Origin: Arthrobacter sp. ISL-30
GTDB taxonomy: Bacteria > Actinomycetota > Actinomycetes > Actinomycetales > Micrococcaceae
NCBI RefSeq assembly: GCF_018613855.1
Contig: NZ_JAGGPK010000029.1
Location: 1-64,000, forward strand
Direction: 5' to 3'
DNA length: 64,000 bases
Shown here: piece by piece, positions 11,228-23,315 of the stretch
How positions within the stretch are numbered: position 1 is the first letter of the stretch
Layout of the letters: each line of letters starts with the position of its first letter
Made by a program: the position numbers and the translations under genes
The notes under the pieces: model-generated
What the model saw: only the letters and a program-made list of their open reading frames with translations
Told to the model about the DNA's origin: nothing
Database searches by the model: none

Positions 11228-12223
11228 CTACACGCGCTCCGCAACCGGCTGCAGCCCGTCGACTGCGGCGAGTCCGGACTGGTGCATCAGCCAGGCCATG
11301 AGTGCCTTCTGGGCGTGGAGGCGGTTCTCGGCCTCGTCCCACACAATGGACTGCGGGCCGTCGATAACGCCGGCCGAAATCTCATAGCCGCGGTACGCGG
11401 GCAGGCAATGCAAAACGACGGCGTCGCCCGCGGCCAGGGCCATGGCGGACTCGTCCACGGAGTACTCGCGGAAGAGCTGCAGGCGGGCTTCCTTCTCGGC
11501 TTCCTGGCCCATGGAAACCCACGTATCGGTGGCGACGACGTCCGCCCCCTCGAGGGCGGCATTCGCGTCAGTGGTGATCAGGACCGAACCCCCGGTCTCG
11601 GCGGCCCGTTCCTCGGCTGCCGCAACGATGTCCCCGGCCGGGAGGTAGCCCTCGGGTCCGGCAATGCGCACATGCATGCCAGCTGTGACACCGGCCAGGA
11701 GATAGGAGTTGGCCATGTTGTTGGCGGCGTCACCGAGGTAGCTCATGGTGACGCCCTTGAGCTCGCCCTTGTGTTCCTTGACGGTGAGCAGGTCGGCGAG
11801 GAGCTGGCACGGGTGGTAGTCATCGCACAGGGCGTTGATCACGGGGACCCGGGAGTTCTCGGCCATGGCCACGAGCCCCGAATGCGCGGACGTGCGCCAC
11901 ACGATGGTGGAAACCATGCGCTCAAGCACCTTGGCGGTGTCCTCAACGGATTCCTTGTGGCCGATCTGCGCTTCCCCCGGGTTGATGATGAGCGCGTTGC
12001 CGCCCATGTCCGCCACCCCGGTGGCGAAGGAAACCCGGGTGCGGGTGGAGGTCTTGTCGAAGATGACGGCCACGGTCTTGCGGCCGCTGCCGTCCGCAGC
12101 GAACGGCTGGACGCTGTACGGGGCCGCCTTCATGCGGACGGCCAGCTCCAGGACCTCGGCCTGTTCGGCCGGGGTGAGGTCCGTGTCCTTCAGGAAGTGG
12201 CGGATTGTTGCGGAACTGCTCAC
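11228..12223 (-). CDS. argF: Ornithine carbamoyltransferase
   Basis: Makes citrulline from ornithine and carbamoyl phosphate. The 331-aa protein has the carbamoyl phosphate motif [12 protein letters not shown], the [14 protein letters not shown] segment, and the ornithine-loop HCLPAYRG with its catalytic cysteine ([11 protein letters not shown]). The start GTG at 12223 overlaps the argD stop by the four bases GTGA, which suggests coupled translation. All expected catalytic motifs are intact. Anabolic function is inferred from its place in the biosynthetic cluster. Confidence 0.96.
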   Translation of the reverse strand: MSSSATIRHFLKDTDLTPAEQAEVLELAVRMKAAPYSVQPFAADGSGRKTVAVIFDKTSTRTRVSFATGVADMGGNALIINPGEAQIGHKESVEDTAKVLERMVSTIVWRTSAHSGLVAMAENSRVPVINALCDDYHPCQLLADLLTVKEHKGELKGVTMSYLGDAANNMANSYLLAGVTAGMHVRIAGPEGYLPAGDIVAAAEERAAETGGSVLITTDANAALEGADVVATDTWVSMGQEAEKEARLQLFREYSVDESAMALAAGDAVVLHCLPAYRGYEISAGVIDGPQSIVWDEAENRLHAQKALMAWLMHQSGLAAVDGLQPVAERV

Positions 12224-13509
12224 TGTGCGTCCTTAGCGGTCTGGGCTGTGGCACTTTGAATAATGGCAGGGAGGGCCGCCACGAAACGGTCTGCCTGCTC
12301 GGTGGTCAGGATGAGCGGCGGGGCGAGGCGGATGGTTCGGGGTCCAGGGCTGTTGATGATGAATCCGGCGTCGAGCCCGGCAGTAACCATGGCCGGAGCG
12401 ATCTCGCCCTCAAGGTCGAAGCCGATCAGGAGGCCCTCGCCGCGGACCTCGGTGACGCCGTCGACGTCGGCCAGCCGGTTCCGCAGGTAATCGCCAACGG
12501 TGCGGACGTTGTCCAGGATCCCCTGGCTTTCGACGGCGTGCAGGGTTGCCAGTGCCGCAGCCGTGGCCACGGGGTTCCCGCCGAACGTGGTGCCATGCTG
12601 CCCGGCGGACAGCATGGCGGACGTCGCCTCGCCGAACGTGATCAGGGCGCCCACAGGGAAACCGCCGCCGAGGCCCTTGGCGAGCGTCACGGCGTCGGGC
12701 ACAATGCCGGCGTCCTCGCTGGCCAGCCACTTGCCGGTGCGGCCAATGCCCGTCTGCACCTCGTCGAGGATGAGCAGGGCGCCCGCGGCCGTGGTGGCCT
12801 CGCGTGCCGCCTTGAGGTAATCGGCGGGCAGCGGCCGGACGCCCGCTTCTCCTTGGATGGGCTCCAAGAAGACTGCCGAGGTGGTGTCGTCGACGGCGGC
12901 GCGGAGGGCGTCGATGTCGCCGAACGGAATGTGGACCACACCGCCGGGAAGGGGCTCGAACGGTGTCCGATAGGCCTCCTTGGCCGTCAATGCCAGGGCG
13001 CCCATGGTGCGGCCGTGGAAGGCGCCCTCGAGGGCAATGATCTTGGTGCGCGGCTTGCCGCTTGCTCCAGCCGGATTCCGACGGGCGAGCTTGAAGGCCG
13101 CCTCATTGGCCTCCGTGCCGGAATTGGCGAAGAACACCTTGGACCCGGCCGGGGCCTTGGCGATGACCAGGAGCCGTTCGGCGAGCGCGATCTGGGTGGG
13201 GCTCGTGAAGAAGTTCGAGACGTGTCCCAGGGTGGCCAGCTGGCTGGAAATGACCGACGTCACGAACGGGTGGGCATGGCCCAGCGCGTTAACGGCGATG
13301 CCGCCCAGCAGGTCGAGGTATTCCTTGCCGTCGGCATCCCAGACGAGGCAGCCGGCACCGCGCACGAGGACGCGTTGTGGAGTACCGAAGACGCCCATGA
13401 GGGACGAAGAGTAGCGGGCCAGCCATTCGGAACCGGCGTGGCCCTGGGTTTCAACGAGCTCGCCAACCGGAGACTGATCGACCGCCGGGGATTTCTCAAT
13501 CGTGTTCAT
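12220..13509 (-). CDS. argD: Acetylornithine aminotransferase
   Basis: Pyridoxal-phosphate class III aminotransferase making N-acetylornithine; it may also serve lysine synthesis as succinyl-DAP aminotransferase. The 429-aa protein has the PLP-binding [17 protein letters not shown], the aspartate in [16 protein letters not shown], and the Schiff-base lysine in [17 protein letters not shown]. The start overlaps the argB stop by ATGA, and its stop overlaps the argF start. Length is slightly over the usual 400 aa because of a leader of about 25 residues. Confidence 0.95.
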   Translation of the reverse strand: MNTIEKSPAVDQSPVGELVETQGHAGSEWLARYSSSLMGVFGTPQRVLVRGAGCLVWDADGKEYLDLLGGIAVNALGHAHPFVTSVISSQLATLGHVSNFFTSPTQIALAERLLVIAKAPAGSKVFFANSGTEANEAAFKLARRNPAGASGKPRTKIIALEGAFHGRTMGALALTAKEAYRTPFEPLPGGVVHIPFGDIDALRAAVDDTTSAVFLEPIQGEAGVRPLPADYLKAAREATTAAGALLILDEVQTGIGRTGKWLASEDAGIVPDAVTLAKGLGGGFPVGALITFGEATSAMLSAGQHGTTFGGNPVATAAALATLHAVESQGILDNVRTVGDYLRNRLADVDGVTEVRGEGLLIGFDLEGEIAPAMVTAGLDAGFIINSPGPRTIRLAPPLILTTEQADRFVAALPAIIQSATAQTAKDAQ

Positions 13510-14474
13510 GCCTTCGCTTCCTCGTCAGGGACGACCTCGTCGGGGACAACCTGGGTGCCGATTCCCGCCGTCGTGAATGTTTCCAGGAGCATCGAGTGTG
13601 GCAGCCTGCCGTCCACGATGTGCGCGCGTTCAACGCCCTCATCGATAGCCTTCAGGCATGCCGCCATCTTCGGAATCATGCCCGATTCAAGGTTCGGCAG
13701 CATGTCCCGGAGTTCGGAGGCCGTTAGGGAGGAGATGAGCGAGGATTTGTCAGGCCAGTTGGCGTACAACCCCTCGACATCCGTGAGGATCACCAGTTTC
13801 GAGGCGCCCAGCGCGGCGGCCAGGGCCGCTGCCGCGGTGTCCGCGTTGACGTTCAACACCTGGCCCGTCGTCTGCGCCCGTTGGGTGCCCGCACCGCCGT
13901 CGCCCGCGATTTCCGGGGCCACGGTGGAGATCACCGGAATGCGTCCGGCATCCAGGATGTCAACAATCCCGGCAGGATTGACGCCGACAACCTCGCCGAC
14001 CAATCCTAGGTCAACCTCTTCGCCATCCACGACTGTCCCTGTTCGAACGGCACGCAGCAGGCCGCCGTCTTCGCCGGACATCCCCACCGCATACGGCCCA
14101 TGCGAGTTGATGAGCCCGACGAGTTCACGACCCACCTGCCCGGTGAGGACCATGCGGACCACGTCCATGGCCTCGGGGGTGGTCACGCGCAGGCCGCCCT
14201 TGAACTCGGATTCAATGCCAAGGCGTCCCAGCATGGAGTTGATCTGCGGACCTCCGCCGTGAACCACCACCGGGTGGATCCCCACATGATGGAGGAACAC
14301 GATGTCTTCGGCGAAGGCTCGGCGGAGTTCCTCATTGACCATGGCGTTGCCGCCGTACTTGATCACCATGGTGGTCCCGGCAAAGCGCTGGATCCACGGC
14401 AGGGCCTCGATGAGGGTGGCCGCCTTGTCCTGGGCGTCGGTCATCGACGTCGTTTCACGCGTCTGGGTGTTCAT
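13506..14474 (-). CDS. argB: Acetylglutamate kinase
   Basis: Phosphorylates N-acetylglutamate, the second step of ornithine synthesis and often the arginine feedback point. The 322-aa protein has the nucleotide loop [20 protein letters not shown], the substrate motif [20 protein letters not shown], and a C-terminal [17 protein letters not shown]. The start chosen is ATG at 14474 ([15 protein letters not shown]); a second ATG ten codons in is an alternative. It is longer than the 258-aa E. coli enzyme and similar to arginine-sensitive types. The gap to argJ is 30 bp. Confidence 0.95.
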   Translation of the reverse strand: MNTQTRETTSMTDAQDKAATLIEALPWIQRFAGTTMVIKYGGNAMVNEELRRAFAEDIVFLHHVGIHPVVVHGGGPQINSMLGRLGIESEFKGGLRVTTPEAMDVVRMVLTGQVGRELVGLINSHGPYAVGMSGEDGGLLRAVRTGTVVDGEEVDLGLVGEVVGVNPAGIVDILDAGRIPVISTVAPEIAGDGGAGTQRAQTTGQVLNVNADTAAAALAAALGASKLVILTDVEGLYANWPDKSSLISSLTASELRDMLPNLESGMIPKMAACLKAIDEGVERAHIVDGRLPHSMLLETFTTAGIGTQVVPDEVVPDEEAKA

Positions 14475-14504
14475 GCTGCTGTCTCCCGGATAACGGCGAA
14501 GTGC

Positions 14505-16749
<2,245 letters not shown>

Positions 16750-16879
16750 TCATTTTCGATGATTTTCCAGATCCGGGAAGGCAGCCTCTTGCTATCCGGC
16801 GGGAAATGTGGGTCAGCCGGCACCCCTTATGCTGGGTAGAGGGTGATCTTGACCGTGCAGTCCGAACGTCGGCTGTAGC

Positions 16880-16906
16880 GTTGCCCGTTACTTTGTTACG
16901 GGGCAA
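16880..16906 (+). promoter_or_regulatory. Stem-loop at the start codon of the desaturase
   Basis: GTTGCCCGTTAC (16880-16891) can pair with GTTACGGGGCAAC (16894-16906), giving a stem of roughly 11-12 pairs with one bulge and a small loop. It ends six bases before the ATG at 16913. The only Shine-Dalgarno-like run (GGGG, 16899-16902) is inside the stem, so folding would hide it. This could be a translational switch, or part of a promoter or terminator read-out; no evidence separates these. Confidence 0.5.
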
Positions 16907-16912
16907 CTGAAT

Positions 16913-18001
16913 ATGTCATCCACCACCACTGCCGATCTGCTGCCTGCGCCAGTCCGCCAGCCAAACGCCGTCGTCCTCAGCTATTCAGAGCTGCTCAAGG
17001 CAGTACGGGCGGAAGGACTCCTGGAACGACGGGTGGGCTTCTATGTCACCGTCTTTTCCGCGCTTGTCACGCTCCTTGCCGGCACCTGGGTGGGTTTCGC
17101 CGTCATCGGGGACAGCTGGTTCCAGCTCATCATTGCGGCAGCTTTGGGCGTCATCTGCACCCAGCTGAGCTTCCTGGCCCATGAGGCCGGGCACCGCCAG
17201 ATCTTCGCGTCGCGCCGGGCGAACGACTGGTCAGCCAGGCTGCTCGCCACTTCCGTAGCCGGCATCAGTTACTCCTGGTGGGAACAGAAGCACGGTGCGC
17301 ACCACAACCACCCCAACGTGATCTCCAAGGATCCGGACATCAAGACCAACGCCCTGGTATTCCACACTGAAGCTGCTGAAAAGCGCCAGGGCCGGTTCTC
17401 TTTCCTCACGCGTAAGCAGGGCTGGTTCTTCTTCCCGCTCCTGATGCTGCTGGGCATCAGCCTCCAGATCGATTCCATCCGCTATGTGTTCGGGCGCTCC
17501 AAAGTGGCCCACCGTTGGATCGAGATTCCCATCCTCGTGGTCAGGCTGAGCCTTCTTCCCGCCCTCGCCTTTACTTTCCTGCCCCTCGGCATGGCCTTCG
17601 CCTTCATCGGCGTGCAGATCGTCGTGTTCGGCTTCTACATGGGTGCCTCCTTCGCACCCAACCACAAGGGAATGCCGGTACTGCCTGCCGACAGCCGAGT
17701 GGACTTCTTCAGCCGCCAAGTCCTGACCTCGCGGAACATCTCCGGCGGCCGCTTCATGGACATCCTGCTGGGCGGGCTCAACCGGCAGGCTGAGCACCAC
17801 TTGTTCCCGGACATGGCCAGGCCCCAGCTGCATCGGGCAGCCGTCATCGTGCGACGCTACTGCGACAAGCACGGCATTCCCTATACCGAAACCACCCTGC
17901 TGGCTTCCTACGGCATTATCGTCCGCTACCTCAACGAAGTTGGCCTCTCCGCAGGTCGCCACTTCGAATGCCCGATGGCCACCGTTACCAGGCGCTACTA
18001 A
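16913..18001 (+). CDS. Membrane fatty acid desaturase
   Basis: This 362-aa integral membrane enzyme inserts a double bond into acyl chains using a di-iron centre. The three histidine boxes are present: HEAGHR (near residue 88), HGAHHNH (near 124) and QAEHHLF (near 292). Hydrophobic stretches flank the boxes (VTLLAGTWVGFAV, FFPLLMLLGISL, LGMAFAFIGVQIVVFGFY). The gene stands alone between argC (divergent) and a quinone oxidoreductase. A TTGACC -35-like hexamer lies at 16849-16854. The position of the double bond cannot be deduced. Confidence 0.92.
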   Translation: MSSTTTADLLPAPVRQPNAVVLSYSELLKAVRAEGLLERRVGFYVTVFSALVTLLAGTWVGFAVIGDSWFQLIIAAALGVICTQLSFLAHEAGHRQIFASRRANDWSARLLATSVAGISYSWWEQKHGAHHNHPNVISKDPDIKTNALVFHTEAAEKRQGRFSFLTRKQGWFFFPLLMLLGISLQIDSIRYVFGRSKVAHRWIEIPILVVRLSLLPALAFTFLPLGMAFAFIGVQIVVFGFYMGASFAPNHKGMPVLPADSRVDFFSRQVLTSRNISGGRFMDILLGGLNRQAEHHLFPDMARPQLHRAAVIVRRYCDKHGIPYTETTLLASYGIIVRYLNEVGLSAGRHFECPMATVTRRY

Positions 18002-18088
18002 GGCCTGCCTTCCGCTCCCGGTTTGCCCCCAAACCTCCGCTCCATAGGATGGGTGGGGAAGTCGCAACCGCTGCCCCAAAGGAGAGCC

Positions 18089-19054
18089 ATGACGCACGCC
18101 ATCGTTGCCCACGAGCCAGGAGGCGCCGAAGTCCTCAAGCTTGAGGAAGTCGAAAAGCCCGTTCCGGACCCTGGGCAGCTTCTGGTGAAGGTGGCAGCGG
18201 CCGGCGTAAATTTCATCGACACCTATCAGCGGGGCGGGACCTATAAGGTTCCGTTCCCCTTCGTTCCCGGTGCCGAAGCCGCGGGCACCGTTGAAGCCGT
18301 GGGCGGGAACGTCGTCGACTTTTCCCCGGGTGATCGAGTGGCGACCGCTGAAGGAAAGCGAAGCTATGCCGGCTACATGCTGGTCGACGCCGAGAAAGCA
18401 CTCCCCGTGCCGGATGGCGTGGACGACCACACAGCCGCCGCACTCCCCCTCCAAGGCATGACGGCGCATTACCTCATCAATTCCTCCTTCCGGGTCGAGC
18501 CAGGCCACTCCGTCCTCACGCATGCTGGCGCCGGCGGCGTCGGGCTCCTCTTGATCCAGCTGCTCAAGGCCAGGGGCGCGCGAGTGATCACCACTGTCTC
18601 CTCGGACGAAAAGGAGGCGCTGGCACGCGAAGCCGGGGCCGATGAGGTCCTTCGCTATGAGGGCTTCCCGCACCACGTCCGCCAGCTGACTCACGGAGAA
18701 GGCGTCCAGGTGGTGTACGACGGCGTTGGCAGGAACACCTTCGACGGCTCGCTGTCCTGTTTGCGCACCCGGGGATCACTGGTTCTCTTTGGCGCAGCCT
18801 CGGGCCCGGTACCACCCTTCGACCCCCAGCGGCTCAATGCCGCAGGCTCGCTGTCCCTGACCCGGCCTAGCTTGGGGCACTTCCTGCTGAACGCCCAGGA
18901 ACGGCGGTGGCGTTCGACAGAAATTTTCGAAGCGGCCGCCAATGGCAGCCTCAAAGTCCGGATTGGCGCTACTTACCCCCTCGCCGAAGCAGCACAAGCC
19001 CACCGCGACCTCGAGGGCAGGCAGACCACAGGCAAGGTACTGCTGCTTCCGTAG
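18089..19054 (+). CDS. Zinc-independent quinone oxidoreductase (MDR superfamily)
   Basis: A 321-aa NADPH-dependent reductase of the medium-chain dehydrogenase family, similar to QorA. The N-terminal GroES-like part holds GVNFIDTYQRGGTYKVPFPF, the signature of quinone reductases, and lacks the zinc ligand cysteines. The cofactor motif is LTHAGAGGVGLLLIQLLKA (about residues 143-161). Start ATG at 18089 follows AAAGGAGAG; the frame is open upstream but without a better signal. The reaction is probably one-electron or two-electron reduction of quinones, with the natural substrate unknown. Confidence 0.9.
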   Translation: MTHAIVAHEPGGAEVLKLEEVEKPVPDPGQLLVKVAAAGVNFIDTYQRGGTYKVPFPFVPGAEAAGTVEAVGGNVVDFSPGDRVATAEGKRSYAGYMLVDAEKALPVPDGVDDHTAAALPLQGMTAHYLINSSFRVEPGHSVLTHAGAGGVGLLLIQLLKARGARVITTVSSDEKEALAREAGADEVLRYEGFPHHVRQLTHGEGVQVVYDGVGRNTFDGSLSCLRTRGSLVLFGAASGPVPPFDPQRLNAAGSLSLTRPSLGHFLLNAQERRWRSTEIFEAAANGSLKVRIGATYPLAEAAQAHRDLEGRQTTGKVLLLP

Positions 19055-19062
19055 CCATCGGC

Positions 19063-19107
19063 AAAAAGCCTCCGCCACCGCTGCAAGCGCGATGGCGGAG
19101 GCTTTTT
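19063..19107. terminator. Bidirectional terminator between qor and pheT
   Basis: AAAAAGCCTCCGCCA (19063-19077) pairs perfectly with TGGCGGAGGCTTTTT (19093-19107) around a 15-base loop. The T-tract on the plus side and A-tract on the minus side make it suitable for both convergent genes. Confidence 0.88.
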
Positions 19108-19125
19108 GGTTTGATCTTGCAGGCG

Positions 19126-21675
19126 TCAGCGCTGGATAGCTCCAAACCGTTCGGCTGCAAGGGCGACGGCAGCCTCCCGCGCCTGTGACGCCTCGTCCGC
19201 CGTCAGGGTGCGGTCAGCGGCGCGGAAGCGAAGTCCGAAGGCCAGGGATTTCTTCCCCTCTTCAATCCCCTTGCCAGCGTAGACGTCGAACAGTGCAACA
19301 TCCTCGAGCAGCTCGCCGGCACCCTCGCGAAGCGCGTTCAGTACTGCGTCGGCGGGCACGTCCTGCGGGACTACCAGGGCAACGTCCTGCGTCGCTACGG
19401 GGAACCCGGAGATGTGCTTCGCAACAATGACATCAGCGGCGGCCCCGAAGACAGCATCCGCGTTGACTTCCACGGCGACCGAGCGCGCGGGCATGTCATG
19501 GGCCGCGAGCAGCTTGGGATGGAGCTCGCCTGCGTATCCCACCACTTCCCCGCTCCGCAGCGACAGCCGAGCAGTCCGGCCCGGGTGGAACGCCTGGTGG
19601 CTACCCTGGCTGACGACGAGGTCGACGCCGAGGACATCGCCCATAAGCCTGGCAACGTCAAGGGCGTCGGCCCAGTCCCAGGCACGTGGCGTGTGGGCGG
19701 CGGCCGCGGGTGAATCGTGCCCAGTCAGGACTGCGGCGACGTGCAGCGGCTGGTCAGGAACGCCGTCGTACAGTGCATCCAGGACCTCATCCGCTGGCTT
19801 GACTCCCAGCGGCGGAATGGAGTCCGTGCCAAGCTGGCCATCGGGAAGGAACACTGAGCCTGCCTCGAACAGGGCGAGGTCACGGAAGCCGCGCGAATGG
19901 TTGCGCCGCGCCACTTCAATCAGTCCCGGCAGGATGGACGTGCGCAAGTAGCCGTGTTCCTCGCTGATGGGGTTCGCCAGCTTGAGGGCTTCCCGCCCGG
20001 CGCCTTCCTCAGCCACTCCGAAGGTGTCGTTGGCGGCCTTGGACACAAACGGGTAGGACAGCACCTCGGTCAGCCCGGCGTCGGCGAGGGCCTGCACGAG
20101 GCGGCGCTTCTGCTGCTGGGCACGGGTGAAACCCCGGCCCGGAGGGGCAACGGGAAGGGTGGCCGGAATGTTCTCATAGCCAACCAGCCTGGCGATCTCC
20201 TCGGAAAGGTCTTCCTTGGTCTCGAGGTCATGGCGCCAGCTCGGGGCCGTGACGGAATAGGAGCCCGCAACCTCGTTCTTTTGGACAACCGCACCCAGGT
20301 CCTCGAGGCAGCCGACGATCTGCTCTTCGCTGAAGTCGATGCCGATCCGGGCTGCCGCGAAACCAGCTGGCAGTTCGATGGTCACAGCATCCGGCGCAGT
20401 TCCGACGTCGGTGCCTGCCTCGTCGGCCGTGCCGCCCCCGAATTCAACCAGGAGATCGACCACCCGCTGGGCCGCAATGTTCGCAACCTGCCAGTCGACG
20501 CCGCGCTCGAAGCGCTTGGAGGCCTCGGACGGGAGCTTGTGGCGACGGCGGGACCGGGCGATCGAGACTTCGTCGAAGTGTGCCGCTTCAACCAGGATGT
20601 TGGTAGTGGCATCCGAAACCTCGGTGTATGCCCCGCCCATGACACCCGCGATACCAATGGCTCCGGAGTCGTCGGTGATCAGGAGGTCTTCGACGTCGAG
20701 CGCGCGTTCCTTGCCGTCCAGGGTGGTGATCTTCTCGCCTGCCACCGCACGGCGGACCACGATGTCTCCCGACAGCTTGTCCAGGTCATAGCAGTGGTTG
20801 GGCTGGCCGAGCTCCAGCATGACGTAGTTGGAAATGTCCACGGGCAGCGAGATCGACCGAATGCCGGCCAGGCGCAGTCGGGAAGACATCCAGGGAGGCG
20901 TCGGCCGTGTGGCATCGACGCCGCGCACGGTGCGGGCTACAAAGCGGTCGCAGCCGGCCCTGCCATAGATCGGGGCATCGTCGTTGAGCTTCACGCCATA
21001 GCCGCCGGAGACGCTGGAAGGTGCGTTGACCTTCGACGCCGGGTCCGTGAAGGCGGTACCGGTGGCATGGGCATATTCACGCGCAACACCGCGGATCGAA
21101 AACGCGTAGCCGCGGTCGGGTGTGACGTTGATTTCGGCTGCTTGGTCGTACAGGCCAAGCAGCTCCATGGCGTCCGTGCCGATTTCCGGATCCAGGCCGA
21201 TGCGCGAGAGCACCAGGATGCCGTCGTGGTCGTCGCCGATACCGAGTTCACGCACGGAGGCGATCATGCCTGCGGAGAGGTGGCCATAGGTCTTCCGGGC
21301 AGAGATGTGGAAGTCTCCGGGCAGCACCGCGCCAGGGAGCGTCACCACCACCTTGTCGCCCTCGACGAAGTTGTGCGCGCCGCAGATGATTCCCTGCACA
21401 CCGGAAGGATCAATGCCCTTGCCGGTCAGGGTCTGCTCCTGGCCTTCCGGAACAACGCGGACCTGGCACCAGTTGATGGTCTTGCCGTTGGTCTGCGGTT
21501 CCTTGACCAGGCTCAGGACCTGCCCCACCACGATGGGGCCCTTCAAGGTGTCAGTGGGGCGGTGGACCGCTTCTTCTTCAAAACCTACCTTGACGAGCTC
21601 CGCCATAACGTCTTCGGCCGTTGCATCTGCCGGTACCTGCGCGAATTCGCGCAACCAGGAAAGGGGGATACGCAC
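19126..21675 (-). CDS. pheT: Phenylalanyl-tRNA synthetase beta subunit
   Basis: The 849-aa beta chain pairs with PheS in an alpha2-beta2 enzyme charging tRNA-Phe. It starts RIPLSWLREF and carries the tRNA-binding domain (about 40-150, with GVQGIICGAHNFVEGDKVVVTLPGAVLP), then B3/B4 editing and B5 domains (RRHKLPSEASKRFERGVD). The end is the FDX-ACB anticodon domain (FDVYAGKGIEEGKKSLAFGL). Start GTG at 21675 is 2 bp after the pheS stop; upstream in-frame sequence only overlaps pheS. The length is typical for actinobacteria. Confidence 0.97.
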   Translation of the reverse strand: MRIPLSWLREFAQVPADATAEDVMAELVKVGFEEEAVHRPTDTLKGPIVVGQVLSLVKEPQTNGKTINWCQVRVVPEGQEQTLTGKGIDPSGVQGIICGAHNFVEGDKVVVTLPGAVLPGDFHISARKTYGHLSAGMIASVRELGIGDDHDGILVLSRIGLDPEIGTDAMELLGLYDQAAEINVTPDRGYAFSIRGVAREYAHATGTAFTDPASKVNAPSSVSGGYGVKLNDDAPIYGRAGCDRFVARTVRGVDATRPTPPWMSSRLRLAGIRSISLPVDISNYVMLELGQPNHCYDLDKLSGDIVVRRAVAGEKITTLDGKERALDVEDLLITDDSGAIGIAGVMGGAYTEVSDATTNILVEAAHFDEVSIARSRRRHKLPSEASKRFERGVDWQVANIAAQRVVDLLVEFGGGTADEAGTDVGTAPDAVTIELPAGFAAARIGIDFSEEQIVGCLEDLGAVVQKNEVAGSYSVTAPSWRHDLETKEDLSEEIARLVGYENIPATLPVAPPGRGFTRAQQQKRRLVQALADAGLTEVLSYPFVSKAANDTFGVAEEGAGREALKLANPISEEHGYLRTSILPGLIEVARRNHSRGFRDLALFEAGSVFLPDGQLGTDSIPPLGVKPADEVLDALYDGVPDQPLHVAAVLTGHDSPAAAAHTPRAWDWADALDVARLMGDVLGVDLVVSQGSHQAFHPGRTARLSLRSGEVVGYAGELHPKLLAAHDMPARSVAVEVNADAVFGAAADVIVAKHISGFPVATQDVALVVPQDVPADAVLNALREGAGELLEDVALFDVYAGKGIEEGKKSLAFGLRFRAADRTLTADEASQAREAAVALAAERFGAIQR

Positions 21676-21677
21676 TG

Positions 21678-22739
21678 TTAGATCTCCATCCCGAAGTGCT
21701 CGCTGAAACGTACATCGCCTTCGATCATGTCGCGCATGTCGCCGACCTCGTTGCGGAACATGAGCGTGCGCTCGATGCCCATGCCGAAGGCAAAACCTGA
21801 ATAGATGTCCGGGTCGATGCCCGCCGCCCGAAGAACGTTGGGGTTTACCATGCCGCAGCCGCCCCATTCGATCCAGCGCGGTCCGCCCTTGGCGCCGGGG
21901 TGCCAGATGTCCAGTTCGGCGGACGGTTCGGTGAAGGGGAAGTAGTTCGGGCGCAGGCGGATCTGTGCCTCGTCTCCGAACATCTGCCGGGCAAAGTGTT
22001 CCAACGTGCCACGCAGATCGGCCATGCTAAGGCTCTTGTCGATGGCCAGGCCCTCGAACTGATGGAACACAGGGGTGTGGGTGGCATCGAGTTCGTCCGT
22101 GCGGAAAACCTTGCCCGGGCAAAGGACATAGATGGGCACTTCGCGCTCCAGCATTGAGCGGACCTGCACCGGAGAGGTGTGCGTGCGCATCAGCAGGTGC
22201 GCTTCCGGCGGCTCGACAAAGAACGTGTCCTGCATTTCCCGGGCCGGGTGGTCCGGCTTGAAGTTCAGGGCATCGAAGTTGAACCATTCGGATTCGACCT
22301 CGGGCCCCTCGGCGATTTCCCAGCCCATGCCGACGAAGATCTCGGCCACACGGTCCTGGAGCGTCGACAGCGGGTGGCGGGCTCCTGCCCGGCGACGGCG
22401 GGGCGCGGCCGTGACGTCCACGGTCTCCTCCACCAGGATGCGCGCATCATTCTGTGCCTCAAGCTCCGCCGTACGTACGGCGAGCGCCTGGTTCACGCGG
22501 CCCCGTGACGCTCCCATGAGCTTGCCGGCCACGGCCTTTTGCTCCTTGGCGAGGCCGCCGATCTCACGGTTGGCCAGGCTCAGCGGCGACTTCTCACCCG
22601 CGTGGGCGAGGCGCACAGCCTTCAATTCATCGAGCGAGGAGGCTGCGGCGATCGCGGCGAGCGCCTGCTCTACGACGGCGGTAACGGCGGCCTCATCCAA
22701 CGGGTTCGGGATGGCGGCGCCCGGCAAAGTTTCAGTCAT
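21678..22739 (-). CDS. pheS: Phenylalanyl-tRNA synthetase alpha subunit
   Basis: The 353-aa catalytic subunit. An N-terminal coiled-coil (residues 15-90, with SLANREIGGLAKEQKAV) precedes the class II core. Recognisable pieces are RRRAGARHPLSTLQDRVAEI, VFRTDELDATHTPVFHQFEG (motif 2 area) and GFAFGMGIERTLMF (motif 3). It is the first gene of a two-gene operon with pheT. No T-box or leader peptide was evident in the 154 bp upstream; a TTGCGA -35-like element is present but the -10 is weak. Confidence 0.97.
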   Translation of the reverse strand: MTETLPGAAIPNPLDEAAVTAVVEQALAAIAAASSLDELKAVRLAHAGEKSPLSLANREIGGLAKEQKAVAGKLMGASRGRVNQALAVRTAELEAQNDARILVEETVDVTAAPRRRRAGARHPLSTLQDRVAEIFVGMGWEIAEGPEVESEWFNFDALNFKPDHPAREMQDTFFVEPPEAHLLMRTHTSPVQVRSMLEREVPIYVLCPGKVFRTDELDATHTPVFHQFEGLAIDKSLSMADLRGTLEHFARQMFGDEAQIRLRPNYFPFTEPSAELDIWHPGAKGGPRWIEWGGCGMVNPNVLRAAGIDPDIYSGFAFGMGIERTLMFRNEVGDMRDMIEGDVRFSEHFGMEI

Positions 22740-22893
22740 CTACTGTTCTTAGCTACGAGTCGGGAGGTCGTTGAGGGCATGATCAGGACTGCGAGCTGAG
22801 GCAACCTGAAGATCCGCCCCCAACAAGGACGGTTCATTCCAGTCTAATTGAACCGCTCGCAAGGACTTTAACGGGCCGCGCTAGCATGGGCAC

Positions 22894-23313
22894 ATGACAC
22901 CCGGGCAGAGGATCCGTCAACTGGCCAACCTCATCAACCTGTCAACGCCCCTGGGCGCGCTGATAGCTCGACTAAGCGGCTCCCGGTTGTCCCAGGGCCC
23001 GAGGGGGCTGATGATCGCTGCCGGATACTCCTGGCCGCTACCCCATGCTGCAGCCTTCACAATGGGCAACGTGGTGCTTTACCGGGCCGGAAGCGGCAGC
23101 GCCGGAGCGGATGCGCGGCTCCTTGCACACGAGGAAAAGCACAGCACCCAGTACGCCTGGTGCCTGGGCCTTCCCTTCCTGGTTCTGTACTTTGCTTGTG
23201 CGGGGTGGTCCATCATCCGGACTGGAAATCCCGCGTCCCGGAACTTCTTCGAGCGGCGAGCCGGCCTTCCGGCAGGCGGCTACGGAGGCACACACTATGG
23301 AGGCAGGATCTGA
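22894..23313 (+). CDS. Small uncharacterised protein with an HEEKH motif
   Basis: A 139-aa protein I cannot assign to a named family. Residues 75-90 read LLAHEEKHSTQYAWC, a HExxH motif followed by a conserved-looking glutamine, as in small zinc-metalloprotease-like actinobacterial proteins. A hydrophobic span follows (GLPFLVLYFACAGWSII, about 93-109), and the tail is glycine- and arginine-rich. Zinc binding or peptidase activity is inference from the motif alone; no third ligand is obvious. The stop is 2 bp before the SIMPL gene, whose ribosome-binding site lies inside this gene, so the two are probably co-translated. Confidence 0.65.
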   Translation: MTPGQRIRQLANLINLSTPLGALIARLSGSRLSQGPRGLMIAAGYSWPLPHAAAFTMGNVVLYRAGSGSAGADARLLAHEEKHSTQYAWCLGLPFLVLYFACAGWSIIRTGNPASRNFFERRAGLPAGGYGGTHYGGRI

Positions 23314-23315
23314 TC

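Noticed and set aside
12205..14262. 685-codon open frame on the plus strand across argD and argB
   Set aside because: It mirrors two clear enzymes on the minus strand; long antisense frames are usual at this GC content and the translation has no recognisable motif.
17231..18694. 487-codon frame opposite the desaturase and quinone reductase
   Set aside because: Spans two genes, has no motif, and would be antisense to both.
19897..21681. 594-codon open frame opposite pheT
   Set aside because: Same reason; pheT motifs are intact on the other strand.
22740..22893. Possible attenuator or leader peptide before pheS
   Set aside because: No phenylalanine-rich short frame or T-box features were found.
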